Notes: generated by a model not told the origin, from the sequence alone. Numbered from the stretch's first letter, positions 19,037 through 28,805 are shown. The stretch is 64,000 bases of DNA from Imperialibacter sp040222385 (GCF_040222385.1 NZ_JAVKDF010000010.1:1-64000), one strand, 5' to 3'. Translations and numbers: made by a program.

Positions 19037-21958
19037 ATGAGTAAACTACTTTTCCATCTTTTCTGGTTTGCATTTTTTTTAACTCCAGCGCTGGCTATTT
19101 CTCAAGATTGCCTGGAACAGTTGGATAGTGCTAATTACTACTCAAAAGTAGATAGGGTAAGGGCCTTGTACTTTGCTGATCAACTCATCGCAAAGCTCGA
19201 CTCCGGACTTTGTCGGAGGGAGGTGGGGTACGCAGAGGCATACAATAATATTGGCCTTGTTTACCTGGGCTTTGCAGAGCACAACAGAGCCATCAGAGCT
19301 ATTCAAAATAGCTTGAAGGAAGAAGTAGCGCAATACGACAGCCTGAGCCCGGGGCTTATCAAAATTTGTTTGAACCTATCAACGGCTTATCAGAACAACA
19401 GCGACTACCTGGCAGCTGAATCGTATCTGCTTTGGGCAGATTCGCTTGTGCGGAGAAACTATTCCGAACAAAGCCCTGTTTACCTCGACGCCACCTATAA
19501 AAACGGACTCTTTTATATGGAGGTTGGCCAATATGAAAAGAGCCGGCTTCAGTTTGAGCGGGCACTTAAGTTGACATCACAGTATTTTTCTGAAAATGAC
19601 TCCATCAAGGGAGCTCTGCTGACTGAGTATGGCACGCTGCTGAGAGACATGGGCGACTTTGAGGAGGGCGAAATAGCATTGAACCAGGCTATAGAAGCGC
19701 TGAAGGGAAAAAATGAGGTCATGCACCTAAGGGCTTTGGACAGGCTGGCGGCGATAAAGCTTGATAGGGGTGAGTTTTCTGCCTCGGAAAGTCAACTATT
19801 GAGCAACCTGCAGCTAAAGAAGGAACGCTATCCCTCAGACTCACTGATTAGAATCGAAACACTCAATAGCCTGGCAGTATTGTACTTTAAAGTCAATGAC
19901 CTTATTACCTCAGAGGCATATTTTGAAGACTTATTGAACTATGCAGGTAGCCGGACTGAAATTTCGCCCTACATTACCAATAACATTGGGGCTATTTATT
20001 CGAAGAGGAAAGACTACAAACAGGCTTTTACCATGTTTCAGGAGAGTGCTGTAGCGATGCGGGAGCTCTATGGCGGCGTTCACCCCGATTATGCTAACGT
20101 GCTGAGCAATTTGGCTAATTGCCAAAAGAGCCTGGGAGACATTAACAGTGCCCTCAATATGTATATGAGGGTGCTTGACCTGGACAAGACTATTTATGGA
20201 CCGGAAAACCCCAGGTATGCCACAACACTTAACAATATAGCTCTGATTTATCAGGCGTTTGGGTATGTAGAATTGTCTGAGAAGCTTTTGCTGCAAGCGT
20301 TGAATATCAGGAAGGAAAAGCTGGGGGAGAAACACCCGATGTATGCAAAGAGCCTCAACGACCTCGGGGTTCACTTTTTGAATAAAGGCGACACACTTCA
20401 GGCTCTCGGGCATTTCGACGAAGCGCTAAAAACAGAAATTCACCATATGCAATCGGTGTTTCCTGTACTCACTGATCAACAAAGGCAGCTATTTTTTGAG
20501 GACACCAAGTTTAACCTGGAACGTTTTGCGAGTATTTCTTTCGGGAAAAGATATTTTGAAACAGAGTGGACGGAAAAGGTATACAACTACTATTTGAATA
20601 CAAAATCAGTGTTGTTTTATGCGGCCGACAAGATGCGGACTACGATGTTGGAGAACCCTGATCCGGTCGTGAAAAACAGCTTTATCAAGTGGAGAGAAGC
20701 AAAGTACATGCTGGCTCAAAGCTATCTTCTCTCTGAACATGAACTGGCACTGAGAGGAATCAACATTGCAAGCCTTGAAGAACAGTGCAACAACCTGGAG
20801 AAAAAAATGGCGCTTCTTTCGTCAACGTTCTCCTCTCAGAGTGAGCTCTCTTTCTACAGCTGGCAAGATGTAGAGAAGAATATTGCAGATAGCGCTGTTT
20901 TAGTAGAGGTGATTGAATTCAGGAACTACTCACTCAAGCTGGGTAAATTTGGTGCGGAACAGGGTTTTGACGACCAAAGCAGCTACGTGGTGTTCATTCT
21001 CCAGGGAGGCTCTAACCAACTGAAAAGGATCAAGCTTGATGGCAGTGAGCAGCTGGTGGATCAGTATAGTTTCTATAAAAATTCCCTCAGATATGGCCTT
21101 GAAGATGCATCTTCCTATAATGTATTCTGGAAAAAAATTGACACTGAACTTAGAACAGACAAGAAGGTTTATTATGCTCCGGATGGCATCTATCACAAAT
21201 TGAATCCTGCCATTTTGTACGATTCAGCTACACAGCAATACGTGTCGGACAAGTATAAGCTAGTGCATATTACCAGCGGCAAGGATTTTATTCAGGAAGG
21301 CAAGGTGGCCGCCAATAAAATGAACACAGCCGCAATCTTTGGCAATCCTGACTTCACAACACTGAATTTGACTTCACCACTCAACCCACTGCCAGAAGCG
21401 GAAAGGGAGGCTGATGATGTAACCGAGATTCTACAGACAGGAAAGTGGAAAGTTTCGGACTTCTATTACCTGAGTGCCACAGAAAGTAACCTCAAGCTTA
21501 ATCAGGATCCTGGCATACTTCACCTGGCGACTCATGGCTATTTTGAGGAAGGCAGCAAGCGGCAAAGTGCACTGCTTAACTCTGGTGTGTATCTGGCCAA
21601 AGATAAGAGTACCGAGGACGATGGTATATTGACTGCCTATGAAGCAATGAACCTTAAGCTTGATCAAACCAGGCTTGTCGTCCTGTCGGCTTGCGAAACG
21701 GCACTCGGAGCGGTTAAGAATGGGGAGGGTGTTTACGGCTTACAGCGGGCTTTTTTAGTGGCGGGGGCAAGCAATCTTATTATTTCTCTGGTAAAGGTGA
21801 ACGACACGGCCACGAAAAACTTCATGAACATGTTTTATTCAGAATTTGTGAAAGAACATTCCATCGAGGACTCTTTTTTCACAGCAAGACAGCGTTTTAA
21901 GGAACAATACCCTGACCCATTTACCTGGGGTGCTTTTATTCTCGTAGCGAAGAAGTAA
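19037..21958 (+). CDS. Exported TPR-CHAT protein (caspase-like)
   Basis: 973 residues from the ATG at 19037, which begins a signal peptide ending near ALAISQ; a TTG 12 bp upstream is a poorer start. Residues about 35-470 are TPR repeats of the kinesin-light-chain type (units with YANVLSNLA, YATTLNNIALIY, YAKSLNDLG). A helical linker follows, then a C-terminal CHAT domain (about 690-973). The caspase-like dyad is intact: H833 in HLATHG and C886 in VLSACETALG. CHAT domains are peptidases or pseudo-peptidases, elsewhere part of gasdermin and Craspase systems. Here the signal peptide puts the protein in the periplasm or on the surface. The stop codon directly abuts the end of the convergent OmpA-LysM gene. 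The substrate is unknown. Confidence 0.9.
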   Translation: MSKLLFHLFWFAFFLTPALAISQDCLEQLDSANYYSKVDRVRALYFADQLIAKLDSGLCRREVGYAEAYNNIGLVYLGFAEHNRAIRAIQNSLKEEVAQYDSLSPGLIKICLNLSTAYQNNSDYLAAESYLLWADSLVRRNYSEQSPVYLDATYKNGLFYMEVGQYEKSRLQFERALKLTSQYFSENDSIKGALLTEYGTLLRDMGDFEEGEIALNQAIEALKGKNEVMHLRALDRLAAIKLDRGEFSASESQLLSNLQLKKERYPSDSLIRIETLNSLAVLYFKVNDLITSEAYFEDLLNYAGSRTEISPYITNNIGAIYSKRKDYKQAFTMFQESAVAMRELYGGVHPDYANVLSNLANCQKSLGDINSALNMYMRVLDLDKTIYGPENPRYATTLNNIALIYQAFGYVELSEKLLLQALNIRKEKLGEKHPMYAKSLNDLGVHFLNKGDTLQALGHFDEALKTEIHHMQSVFPVLTDQQRQLFFEDTKFNLERFASISFGKRYFETEWTEKVYNYYLNTKSVLFYAADKMRTTMLENPDPVVKNSFIKWREAKYMLAQSYLLSEHELALRGINIASLEEQCNNLEKKMALLSSTFSSQSELSFYSWQDVEKNIADSAVLVEVIEFRNYSLKLGKFGAEQGFDDQSSYVVFILQGGSNQLKRIKLDGSEQLVDQYSFYKNSLRYGLEDASSYNVFWKKIDTELRTDKKVYYAPDGIYHKLNPAILYDSATQQYVSDKYKLVHITSGKDFIQEGKVAANKMNTAAIFGNPDFTTLNLTSPLNPLPEAEREADDVTEILQTGKWKVSDFYYLSATESNLKLNQDPGILHLATHGYFEEGSKRQSALLNSGVYLAKDKSTEDDGILTAYEAMNLKLDQTRLVVLSACETALGAVKNGEGVYGLQRAFLVAGASNLIISLVKVNDTATKNFMNMFYSEFVKEHSIEDSFFTARQRFKEQYPDPFTWGAFILVAKK

Positions 21959-24289
21959 CTACAACATCACTATTATTTCGTCGCCTGGTTTCAAGTCTTC
22001 TTCGAGCTGATTTATTTCGTATATGAGCTCTTCAATGGTTTTGAATTTCCTGGCGATCGATTCAAGCGACTCCCCAGGTTTTACTGTGTACAGAAAGAAA
22101 TTATCATCTATATCTTTTTGATTGATCAGGTTGCGCATGCTTGGTGTTCTGTGCTCGGCGTCAAAAACTCTCAGCGTATGGCCTTCAGCCAGGTCACGAT
22201 TGTCGATACCATTCCATTCTTTGAGCTTGTTTGGTGCAATGCCCAAATTTTGCGCCGCCGACTTAAGGTCCAGCGCCCTCATTACCAGAAACGTTTCGGG
22301 CTTATTATAGGCGACCTGAGCTTCTGTATGGATGATAATTTGAGCCCGCCGGTTAAAGAACCGTGCATACCAGGAGTCATTTTCTGAAATCGGCTCCTCT
22401 TCCCCGAAAGCGAATACCCTCATTTTGGCTTCGGATATCCCTTTCGATAGCAGGTATTTCATGATGGAAACGCCCCTTTTTTCGCTCAATGTCCTATTAT
22501 AATCCTTGTCGCCTCGGCTATCGGCATGTGTTTGAATGTCAATCAGCGCAATATTGCTTTCTTCAAACTGCCTCACCAGGTCATCGAGTGCCACAAAAGT
22601 CTCGCTTCTTAAATACGAGCTCCCATAGTTAAAATAGACTTTTTCGTAAGCATACTCATAAAAGCTCCCCGCAGTATCTACTTCATTCCCTACTGCCCGC
22701 TGCTTGCTTGTCGTAGTAATGGTGTATTTGTTTGAGATACTGTCGGGAGATAGTAAGTATGCAAAACGACCAGACTGGTTGGCAAGTGTCAGAATATCAG
22801 TCCGGGAGTCAATCGTCAACCTGACAAGTTCCCCGGGCAGTACATCGGCACCATGTATATTGATAAGCTCCGTTGTTGTATTGAAAGTTGGCGGGTCGGA
22901 GTCTCTCCCTGTTGGAAAAAAGATATCGTATCCCTGGTAGTCGTCCATTCGGAAAGTGTAGAGATCCAGTGAAGACGCCGTGTAGTACTGAAAGTCGATA
23001 ATGGCATCGTTGGTCATGATATACTCAAAAAACTCCTTGAGGTTGCCGTAAGGAAAGGTCATGACGTCAAGTTCGTTGCCATCTCTGTTTGATGAGAGAT
23101 AGCCGTTTTTTCCCAGGAATAGATAGGTGTCGTCCAGGGTGCTATTAAAGGGAACCCCCAGGTTAAATACTTTGGGTTCGAAAAATGACAGCTGCTTAGC
23201 CAGGTACAGATCAAAACCACCGTAACCCGCCAGGCCGTTGGAGGCGAACGTCAGGCAGCTGTAGGCAGGGGAGTAGAAGGGCGTTATTTCGTCGCCCTGC
23301 GTGTTGATTCTTTCTCCGAGGTTGATAGCCGTTGTCCATCTGACGCTGTCAATGCGAAGACTCATCCAAATGTCGAGCCCGCCCTGTCCTCCGGGTCTGT
23401 TGGAAGAAAAAAAGATGGTGTCGGCACTCGCCGTTACAAACGGATGCTTTACATCAGTGCCAGGCATGTTGATAGTAGTGTCAAGCTGGGCAGGCTCCGC
23501 CCAGTTTTTCCCGTCCCAGGTGGTGACAAGCACTTTGCAGGTGCTTTCTTTGTTGCAATCACTATAGTAAAACGTACGTCCGTCGGCTGTAAACGAGCCC
23601 GTGCCCTGCGACCATCGGGTGTTGAGCTTTTTGAAAAATGAGGTCTCTTTCCATTTGTTATTGTTGGTTTTGCCGTACGACATAAGGCTTGGCAGGTAAT
23701 CACCAAACTTAGGGTCGTAGTATTGGAGAGCGTGTACTTTTCTGGTCGTGGACATCATCAGGTTGCCATTAATAGGCCACTCGATAACCCCAAGATCGTT
23801 TTGATCTGAATTAACGTCCGTTAGAGAAGTGAGTTTATACTTGGGTTTCGCTCGCTGTAATCTCATACCCAGTTCACAACCAGCCTTCTGGAACTTAACC
23901 AGCGACAAAAGTTTTTGCTGGCTGGCTGGTTCAAGTTGGAGGAAAGTGCTAAAAATGGAGTCTGCAGCCTTAAAGTCCCCTTTTATCTTTGTCAGGAACC
24001 CATGGTAGTAAATGGAGGACGGTTGATGTGGGCCGGATATCAAACTCAGCGCACTGAATTTCTCTTCCGCCGTGTTGTAGTTGGTGCTCTTTAAGTAACT
24101 AAACGCCTGCCTGTATCTCGACTCAAGGTCGCTGGGAGAAAGTGAGATCACTTTCTCGTAAAACTCAGCAGCTTCCAGATATCTTTCTGCACCGTAGTAT
24201 TCGTCGGCCACCTTTCTGAGTTTCTCAACCGACTGGCCTGAGGCGTGTAAAGAAAATGCCATCAGCAACAAAACCCAGACAACTTTCAT
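21959..24289 (-). CDS. TPR / WD40-like propeller / OmpA / double-LysM envelope protein (PorE-like)
   Basis: 776 residues with a signal peptide (1-19). Order: TPR region (about 20-140); PD40/WD40-like propeller blades (about 160-410, for example FFSSNRPGGQGGLDIW); a beta-sandwich resembling a carboxypeptidase regulatory domain (about 470-540); an OmpA-type peptidoglycan-binding domain (about 548-655, with HADSRGDKDYNRTLSEKRG); and two LysM-like units (about 665-710 and 732-776, the second starting YTVKPGESLESIARKF). The architecture resembles the T9SS component PorE, with LysM units added. It would anchor an outer-membrane complex to peptidoglycan. It is the last gene of the four-gene operon 21959-28805, 3 bp after the PorP/SprF gene. 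Confidence 0.9.
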   Translation of the reverse strand: MKVVWVLLLMAFSLHASGQSVEKLRKVADEYYGAERYLEAAEFYEKVISLSPSDLESRYRQAFSYLKSTNYNTAEEKFSALSLISGPHQPSSIYYHGFLTKIKGDFKAADSIFSTFLQLEPASQQKLLSLVKFQKAGCELGMRLQRAKPKYKLTSLTDVNSDQNDLGVIEWPINGNLMMSTTRKVHALQYYDPKFGDYLPSLMSYGKTNNNKWKETSFFKKLNTRWSQGTGSFTADGRTFYYSDCNKESTCKVLVTTWDGKNWAEPAQLDTTINMPGTDVKHPFVTASADTIFFSSNRPGGQGGLDIWMSLRIDSVRWTTAINLGERINTQGDEITPFYSPAYSCLTFASNGLAGYGGFDLYLAKQLSFFEPKVFNLGVPFNSTLDDTYLFLGKNGYLSSNRDGNELDVMTFPYGNLKEFFEYIMTNDAIIDFQYYTASSLDLYTFRMDDYQGYDIFFPTGRDSDPPTFNTTTELINIHGADVLPGELVRLTIDSRTDILTLANQSGRFAYLLSPDSISNKYTITTTSKQRAVGNEVDTAGSFYEYAYEKVYFNYGSSYLRSETFVALDDLVRQFEESNIALIDIQTHADSRGDKDYNRTLSEKRGVSIMKYLLSKGISEAKMRVFAFGEEEPISENDSWYARFFNRRAQIIIHTEAQVAYNKPETFLVMRALDLKSAAQNLGIAPNKLKEWNGIDNRDLAEGHTLRVFDAEHRTPSMRNLINQKDIDDNFFLYTVKPGESLESIARKFKTIEELIYEINQLEEDLKPGDEIIVML

Positions 24290-24292
24290 ATG

Positions 24293-25336
24293 TTAGAAGA
24301 TAGGGCTATTAACCTTGAAAGGATTGTTGCGGAAGTTAAAATCATACCCCAAAGATATTTCAAATGATGGAGCAATTTGTCCATAAATCTCATTACTGCC
24401 ATAAGTATTGGTGTTGAGATCATAACTAGCACCTACAGTAAAATCGTTGATTTTCATGCCTCCCAACACAATAAAGGAATCGAGAAGCCGGTACCACGTG
24501 CCCACCTGAAGTGTGAGCGCAACATCTGACATGGTGCTATTGATCTGATGCGAGAGATAAGTGCCGAGGTTTACCTGATAACTTTGAGACGAAAAAACCG
24601 TCAGCAAGGAAGGGTGAATAAAAGTTTTCGGTGCCAGGATGAACTTTGCGTTCGATACCAGCTTGAACATGATAGGATTGTCGGTAAGATAAAGCCCTCC
24701 AAAGCGGCTTTTTGGCGTGTTAAGGTTGTCGGCGGAGAGCCCTACCGTAAACGACCTGTCTCTGAACATCGCATTAGGGTTGTCGATGGCAGAGTACAGC
24801 ACGCCAAAGTTGAAGACAGGGTGGTAGGAGGAGAGCTTGCCAATGTCCTCTGGATTTTGTGAATTATCGAAGCCGATATAGGGATTATACTGTGAGCCCC
24901 ATTGAAGTCCATTCAGGCTGATTCGTGTTTGCGTAACGCCACCCTGTAGGCCAAATATTAAGGTGTTGTTCCGTAATCGCTTTAGCTTGAGTGCATAGGC
25001 GCCCGTAAGTAATATTTTTTGTGTAGAGAAGGCACCCTGAATGCCCTGGGTTTCCTTAAAGAAAGTAAGACCCGCACCACCAACCTGAAATTTCCTGCTT
25101 GTATTTTGAAAAACAGGGTAGGAGACAGTGGCCTGACTGAGGTCATGAAGGGAACCGTCTCCTGCTAGTTTGCTTTTATTGAAGTTGACTCTGGCTGAAA
25201 GGTAAGGATTGGTTCCGGCAAACGCTGGGTTAACAAAAATAGCGCTTGAGTAAAACTGCGAAAACTGTCCGCCCTGAGCACTAGTGTACCCAATGCAGAG
25301 GAGCAGAATAAGGCCGGTGAGGATGCTTTTTTTCAT
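24293..25336 (-). CDS. PorP/SprF-family type IX secretion membrane protein
   Basis: 347 residues from the ATG at 25336, where a signal peptide starts (MKKSILTGLILLLCIGYTSAQ). A longer in-frame ORF begins upstream but would be read inside the preceding gene. The opening GGQFSQFYSSAIFVNPAFAG is the classical PorP/SprF start, followed by an outer-membrane beta-barrel pattern to a C-terminal aromatic/hydrophobic strand. Family members are needed for export or surface attachment of proteins with type B T9SS sorting domains. The start overlaps the stop of the type B-domain gene by 4 bp (ATGA), indicating translational coupling and a matched cargo-receptor pair. Confidence 0.93.
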   Translation of the reverse strand: MKKSILTGLILLLCIGYTSAQGGQFSQFYSSAIFVNPAFAGTNPYLSARVNFNKSKLAGDGSLHDLSQATVSYPVFQNTSRKFQVGGAGLTFFKETQGIQGAFSTQKILLTGAYALKLKRLRNNTLIFGLQGGVTQTRISLNGLQWGSQYNPYIGFDNSQNPEDIGKLSSYHPVFNFGVLYSAIDNPNAMFRDRSFTVGLSADNLNTPKSRFGGLYLTDNPIMFKLVSNAKFILAPKTFIHPSLLTVFSSQSYQVNLGTYLSHQINSTMSDVALTLQVGTWYRLLDSFIVLGGMKINDFTVGASYDLNTNTYGSNEIYGQIAPSFEISLGYDFNFRNNPFKVNSPIF

Positions 25337-26535
25337 CGCAGTAAAATGAATGATCCTTTTTTGCTGAATGTTCCCTGCGTCGTAACCACCTGAACGGAAT
25401 AATAGTAAACGCCTTCTGAGGCTGCGGCACCACCGTTTGTAGTCCCGTCCCAACCCAACTCATCAAGCTCTGCTTCGGTTTGATTGACGTTGTACATTTC
25501 TACATTGTACCCGTCCCAGATCGCCATTGTGAATTTTTCAACAGGGATCCCTGCAAGAAATGGCCTGAAAAGCCTGTTTTCTTCCAGAACAGCACGAGGG
25601 GCAAAGATGTTAGGTACGAAAAAAGCAGGCCCTGAGCTCAAGGGCATTCTGCCAAGGCTGACGTACTTAGGCTCGTTTCGCAGCACCAGGGTTTTGGCAG
25701 AGGTTAGCATGCCGTAAGTCAGCGAATCGGTATCTGTGAGTGAACCGATGCCCAGCTGTAAATACTTCCCCTCTTCAGCATCTAAATGAGCTATTACCGG
25801 CCCATACCTGTGAGCCCGTATAGTTTGGGGGTTCACCAGCGAATTTAGTTCGAAGCCGTCAAAGTTAACCTCCACAGTGGTGGCCAGATTTTCTTCGCTC
25901 TCTTTGGTAACTATCCACTGCGCTTCATCCGCCAGGCCGATCAATGAATCACCGGGTACCAAAAGGGAAGCGTCAGGAATAGTGATTTCAACAGCGATTT
26001 TATCTCCCTGCGATGTTTGAAGGAGAGAGACACTGTTGAAATAACCATTAAGCCCCATTGGATAGTAGAGCACATTTCCGGTCGATGTTTGACTTATTTC
26101 CCCCTCAATATAGCTTTCCGCCGAACCGCCAGCGATCTGCCCACTGCTCACATGCACCTTTGTGGCTTGTGGGTAAAGGTAGCCTTTGCTCATATCCAGT
26201 ATACCGGATACTTCTAGCGTATTGGCGATCAAAAACAAGCTACCCTGCTTCAACAGGGTGAGGTTATTGGCGAACAGTGCAGTGCCAGTCAGCTTTTGGT
26301 CGATGACTCCGGCAAACTCCATGGAGCCAACTGAGGTATTTGCGTTGAAGTCGACATCTTTGTTTAAAACCAACGTGCCTCTGTTATCAAGGGAACCTTC
26401 AAAATTCGCTTCGTTGCTGAAAAACACCTTCGCATTGCCTTCTATATACATAGAGGCATTGGGCTGTAGCGTAAACGGCTGAGCCAGGCATTGCACGCCT
26501 GCAAAAAGGATCGATATGAAGAAAAGAATACGCAT
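25333..26535 (-). CDS. Secreted protein with T9SS type B (gliding-motility-associated) C-terminal domain
   Basis: 400 residues with a signal peptide (1-19, LAQ). The N-terminal half is a repetitive beta-solenoid-like region (NANTSVGSMEFAG, ANNLTLLKQGSLFLIANTLEV). The C-terminal ~95 residues fit the CHU_C/type B sorting domain: FVPNIFAP, IWDGYNVEMYN, GWDGTTNG, GVYYYSVQV and a final KGSFILLR. This predicts export by the T9SS and presentation through the PorP/SprF partner encoded immediately downstream. It lies 2 bp after the S74 protein gene in the same operon. No enzymatic domain is seen, so it may be a structural or adhesive surface component. Confidence 0.92.
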   Translation of the reverse strand: MRILFFISILFAGVQCLAQPFTLQPNASMYIEGNAKVFFSNEANFEGSLDNRGTLVLNKDVDFNANTSVGSMEFAGVIDQKLTGTALFANNLTLLKQGSLFLIANTLEVSGILDMSKGYLYPQATKVHVSSGQIAGGSAESYIEGEISQTSTGNVLYYPMGLNGYFNSVSLLQTSQGDKIAVEITIPDASLLVPGDSLIGLADEAQWIVTKESEENLATTVEVNFDGFELNSLVNPQTIRAHRYGPVIAHLDAEEGKYLQLGIGSLTDTDSLTYGMLTSAKTLVLRNEPKYVSLGRMPLSSGPAFFVPNIFAPRAVLEENRLFRPFLAGIPVEKFTMAIWDGYNVEMYNVNQTEAELDELGWDGTTNGGAAASEGVYYYSVQVVTTQGTFSKKGSFILLR

Positions 26536-26537
26536 CT

Positions 26538-28805
26538 CTATTCCTGACTGGGAGTAGCAGCTTTTGCGGTAGTGGTGGATTGGATGAGAAGATCCAGTTT
26601 TGCTTCGAGGGTTTTGAACCGCTCGTCGTTGGAGGATAGTTGGGCCTTCATTTCCTCAACTTCTGTCTTCAGGTCAGAAACCCTGGCGTGTTCTTCTTTT
26701 AGAGCTTCTATGAGGATGGGGATGAGGCCCTGGTAATTGACACTATAATATCCGTTGGCTCCCATTACAGCCAAGTCTGGAAATAACTCCAGGAGCTCTT
26801 GTGCTATGAGGCCGTGGTGAAGAACACTGTCCTGTTGGTCTATATAATGATAGGTATATCCATTTACCTCAACAAGCCTGTCCAGAACCCCTGCGATTCT
26901 GCTGACGTCTTTTTTCAATCTAACGTCACTCGCACTGAAGGAGAGTACCCGGCCTTTTGCATCTACTTGTATCTGAGCCGTGATCAAAGTACTGTAAGTG
27001 CCTGCAGTTATGACATTTTGCATTTGTAGCTGATCTGACACTATTTGAAGGCCAGAGGCGCCGGCAAGGTTGACGTCTAACGCAGCACCACCACCACCCA
27101 CCAGCCCGTTTCCAGCAACTGCTGTATTCAAATCCAGAATATTCACTGCTCCATCCTGAATCTGGGCACTACCCACGTCGTCCGCTGACGCAAGGGCGCC
27201 AAGTGGCATCCAACTGGCGTTTGCTCCATTTGTTGTAAGATAATAGCCTGCCAGAGGAGCTGACTGGGCTGGTAATACGCCTAGAGGTGCAAGATCTACA
27301 GTGGTGCCTGATCCGGTCAATGACAGCACAGTTCCTGATAGTCCGAGCGTTTGGAATTCATTGGTAGCATCGGCATCTGCATCGTTTACATTATCAGTGC
27401 CAGCTCCCCAATCTGAACCATTCCATTTTAACACCTGTCCAACACTGGATGGAGCAGTCGATCCCAGAGCAAACGAGCCACCACTTGTAAGACTAACTGT
27501 ATTTCCGCTTTTGGAAATAGTTTGCTGGTAAGGGCTTAAGTCAATGTTTGTGGCCGATCCGTTGTTGGTGATTGTTAGTGTATTTGAAGTTAGATTTAGG
27601 TCCTGAATTTCATTGGTTGTGCTAAAGTCTGCATCATTGATCGACACAGTACCACCGCTGTTAGATAGTGTGATGTCGCTTCCAGACAGCGATAGTGTTT
27701 GCAGTTCATTGGAAGTGCTATTATCGGCATCATCTACATTGTCTGCAGCCGACGTCCAGTTTGTTCCATTGTACTTTAACACCTGTCCGGAGGAAGGCGC
27801 TGCTGCTGCCAGATTGAACCCGGTACCACCTCCACTAATAGCCACAGCATTGCCTGAAATGGATACATCCTGGATTTCATTGGTTGTGCTGAAGTCTGCA
27901 TCATTGATCGACACAGTACCACCGCTGTTAGATAGTGTGATGTCGCTTCCAGAGAGTGACAACGTTTGCAACTCATTGGTGATACTATTATCAGCATCGT
28001 CCACATCATCTCCGTCTGCCAAATCTCCAGGCACATTCCCAAGATCACCAAAATCACCGCTAAAAAGTGCAGGTAGGTTCGTCAGGCTGTTGTAGTCGCC
28101 ATCAAAATCGTCGGTGGCGTCGGTGTCCAGATTCACCGGCACATTCCCAAGATCACCAAAATCACCACTAAAAAGCGTTGGAAGGTTCGTTAGGCTTTTG
28201 TAATCGCCATCAAAATCGTCTGTCACATCAGTATCATAGTTAGATAAGTCAACCACGGCTGATGTGGGGTCGTTTGTTAGTTTGAGCTCCCCGCCGCTGA
28301 ATTCCAGCGATTGAAGTTCATTTTCAGGGTCGGCGTCGTTGGTGTTGATAAGGGTGCTTAAATCAACTGTGTTGCCACGGTCGATGGACAGGTTGGTGCC
28401 CTCAAAGGTAAGGTTCTGTTTATCAGTGTCAATACCCACCAGGTCAACTTCATTGGCACCCGACACTTTAAGTAAGCTTCCATCAAGAGAAAGTGTCTGA
28501 AGATTTTGCGATACGAGCAATTTATTCCATGCCGATCCGTTCCAGTAGTAGAACAACCCTTCGGTGTCGTCAAACACCATTAGCCCTTTTTCCGAGGCTT
28601 GCAATTGCATAGCTAGTCGCTGGGAGGTGGTAAGGCGGGGGATGAGAAGGCCCTGGTTATTGTCGGGTGAAACGAGCTGAAGGACTGCGTTTGGATTGGG
28701 AGTGGCCGTATTGATGCCAACAGAATTGCCCTGGGAAAATGCGTCGGTAGACAGGGCTATAACAATGAGCCCGGCGAGGCCCAAATAGTGACTAAAACGG
28801 TACAT
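26538..28805 (-). CDS. Fibre-like protein with C-terminal S74 (endosialidase chaperone) autoprotease
   Basis: 755 residues with a signal peptide (about 1-25). After an N-terminal region with a PRLTTSQRLAM motif comes a long Asp/Asn/Ser/Gly-rich repetitive stalk (about 100-480) with visibly duplicated blocks, then a beta-structured region and a Peptidase_S74 domain (about 625-705). The S74 Ser-Lys dyad is present as S626 and K631 in SDVRLK, with HGLIAQELLELFP downstream; a coiled coil follows to the C-terminus. In phage tailspikes this domain trimerises the fibre and then cuts itself off before the serine. First gene of the operon 21959-28805; a palindrome lies about 120 bp upstream. Confidence 0.92.
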   Translation of the reverse strand: MYRFSHYLGLAGLIVIALSTDAFSQGNSVGINTATPNPNAVLQLVSPDNNQGLLIPRLTTSQRLAMQLQASEKGLMVFDDTEGLFYYWNGSAWNKLLVSQNLQTLSLDGSLLKVSGANEVDLVGIDTDKQNLTFEGTNLSIDRGNTVDLSTLINTNDADPENELQSLEFSGGELKLTNDPTSAVVDLSNYDTDVTDDFDGDYKSLTNLPTLFSGDFGDLGNVPVNLDTDATDDFDGDYNSLTNLPALFSGDFGDLGNVPGDLADGDDVDDADNSITNELQTLSLSGSDITLSNSGGTVSINDADFSTTNEIQDVSISGNAVAISGGGTGFNLAAAAPSSGQVLKYNGTNWTSAADNVDDADNSTSNELQTLSLSGSDITLSNSGGTVSINDADFSTTNEIQDLNLTSNTLTITNNGSATNIDLSPYQQTISKSGNTVSLTSGGSFALGSTAPSSVGQVLKWNGSDWGAGTDNVNDADADATNEFQTLGLSGTVLSLTGSGTTVDLAPLGVLPAQSAPLAGYYLTTNGANASWMPLGALASADDVGSAQIQDGAVNILDLNTAVAGNGLVGGGGAALDVNLAGASGLQIVSDQLQMQNVITAGTYSTLITAQIQVDAKGRVLSFSASDVRLKKDVSRIAGVLDRLVEVNGYTYHYIDQQDSVLHHGLIAQELLELFPDLAVMGANGYYSVNYQGLIPILIEALKEEHARVSDLKTEVEEMKAQLSSNDERFKTLEAKLDLLIQSTTTAKAATPSQE
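27601..28010 (-). repeat. 267-bp-offset internal duplication in the S74 protein gene
   Basis: A block around 27601-27743 recurs at about 27868-28010, an in-frame offset of 267 bp (89 codons). The core 27625-27686 is identical to 27892-27953 over 62 bases. It encodes the stalk segment containing LSLSGSDITLSNSGG. Confidence 0.93.
28030..28237 (-). repeat. 108-bp tandem duplication in the S74 protein gene
   Basis: Two adjacent near-identical units beginning at 28030 and 28138 (offset 108 bp, 36 codons) encode DFDGDY-SLTNLP-LFSGDFGDLGNVP stalk segments. They differ by scattered, partly silent changes, so this copy pair is older than the 267-bp pair. Confidence 0.9.
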
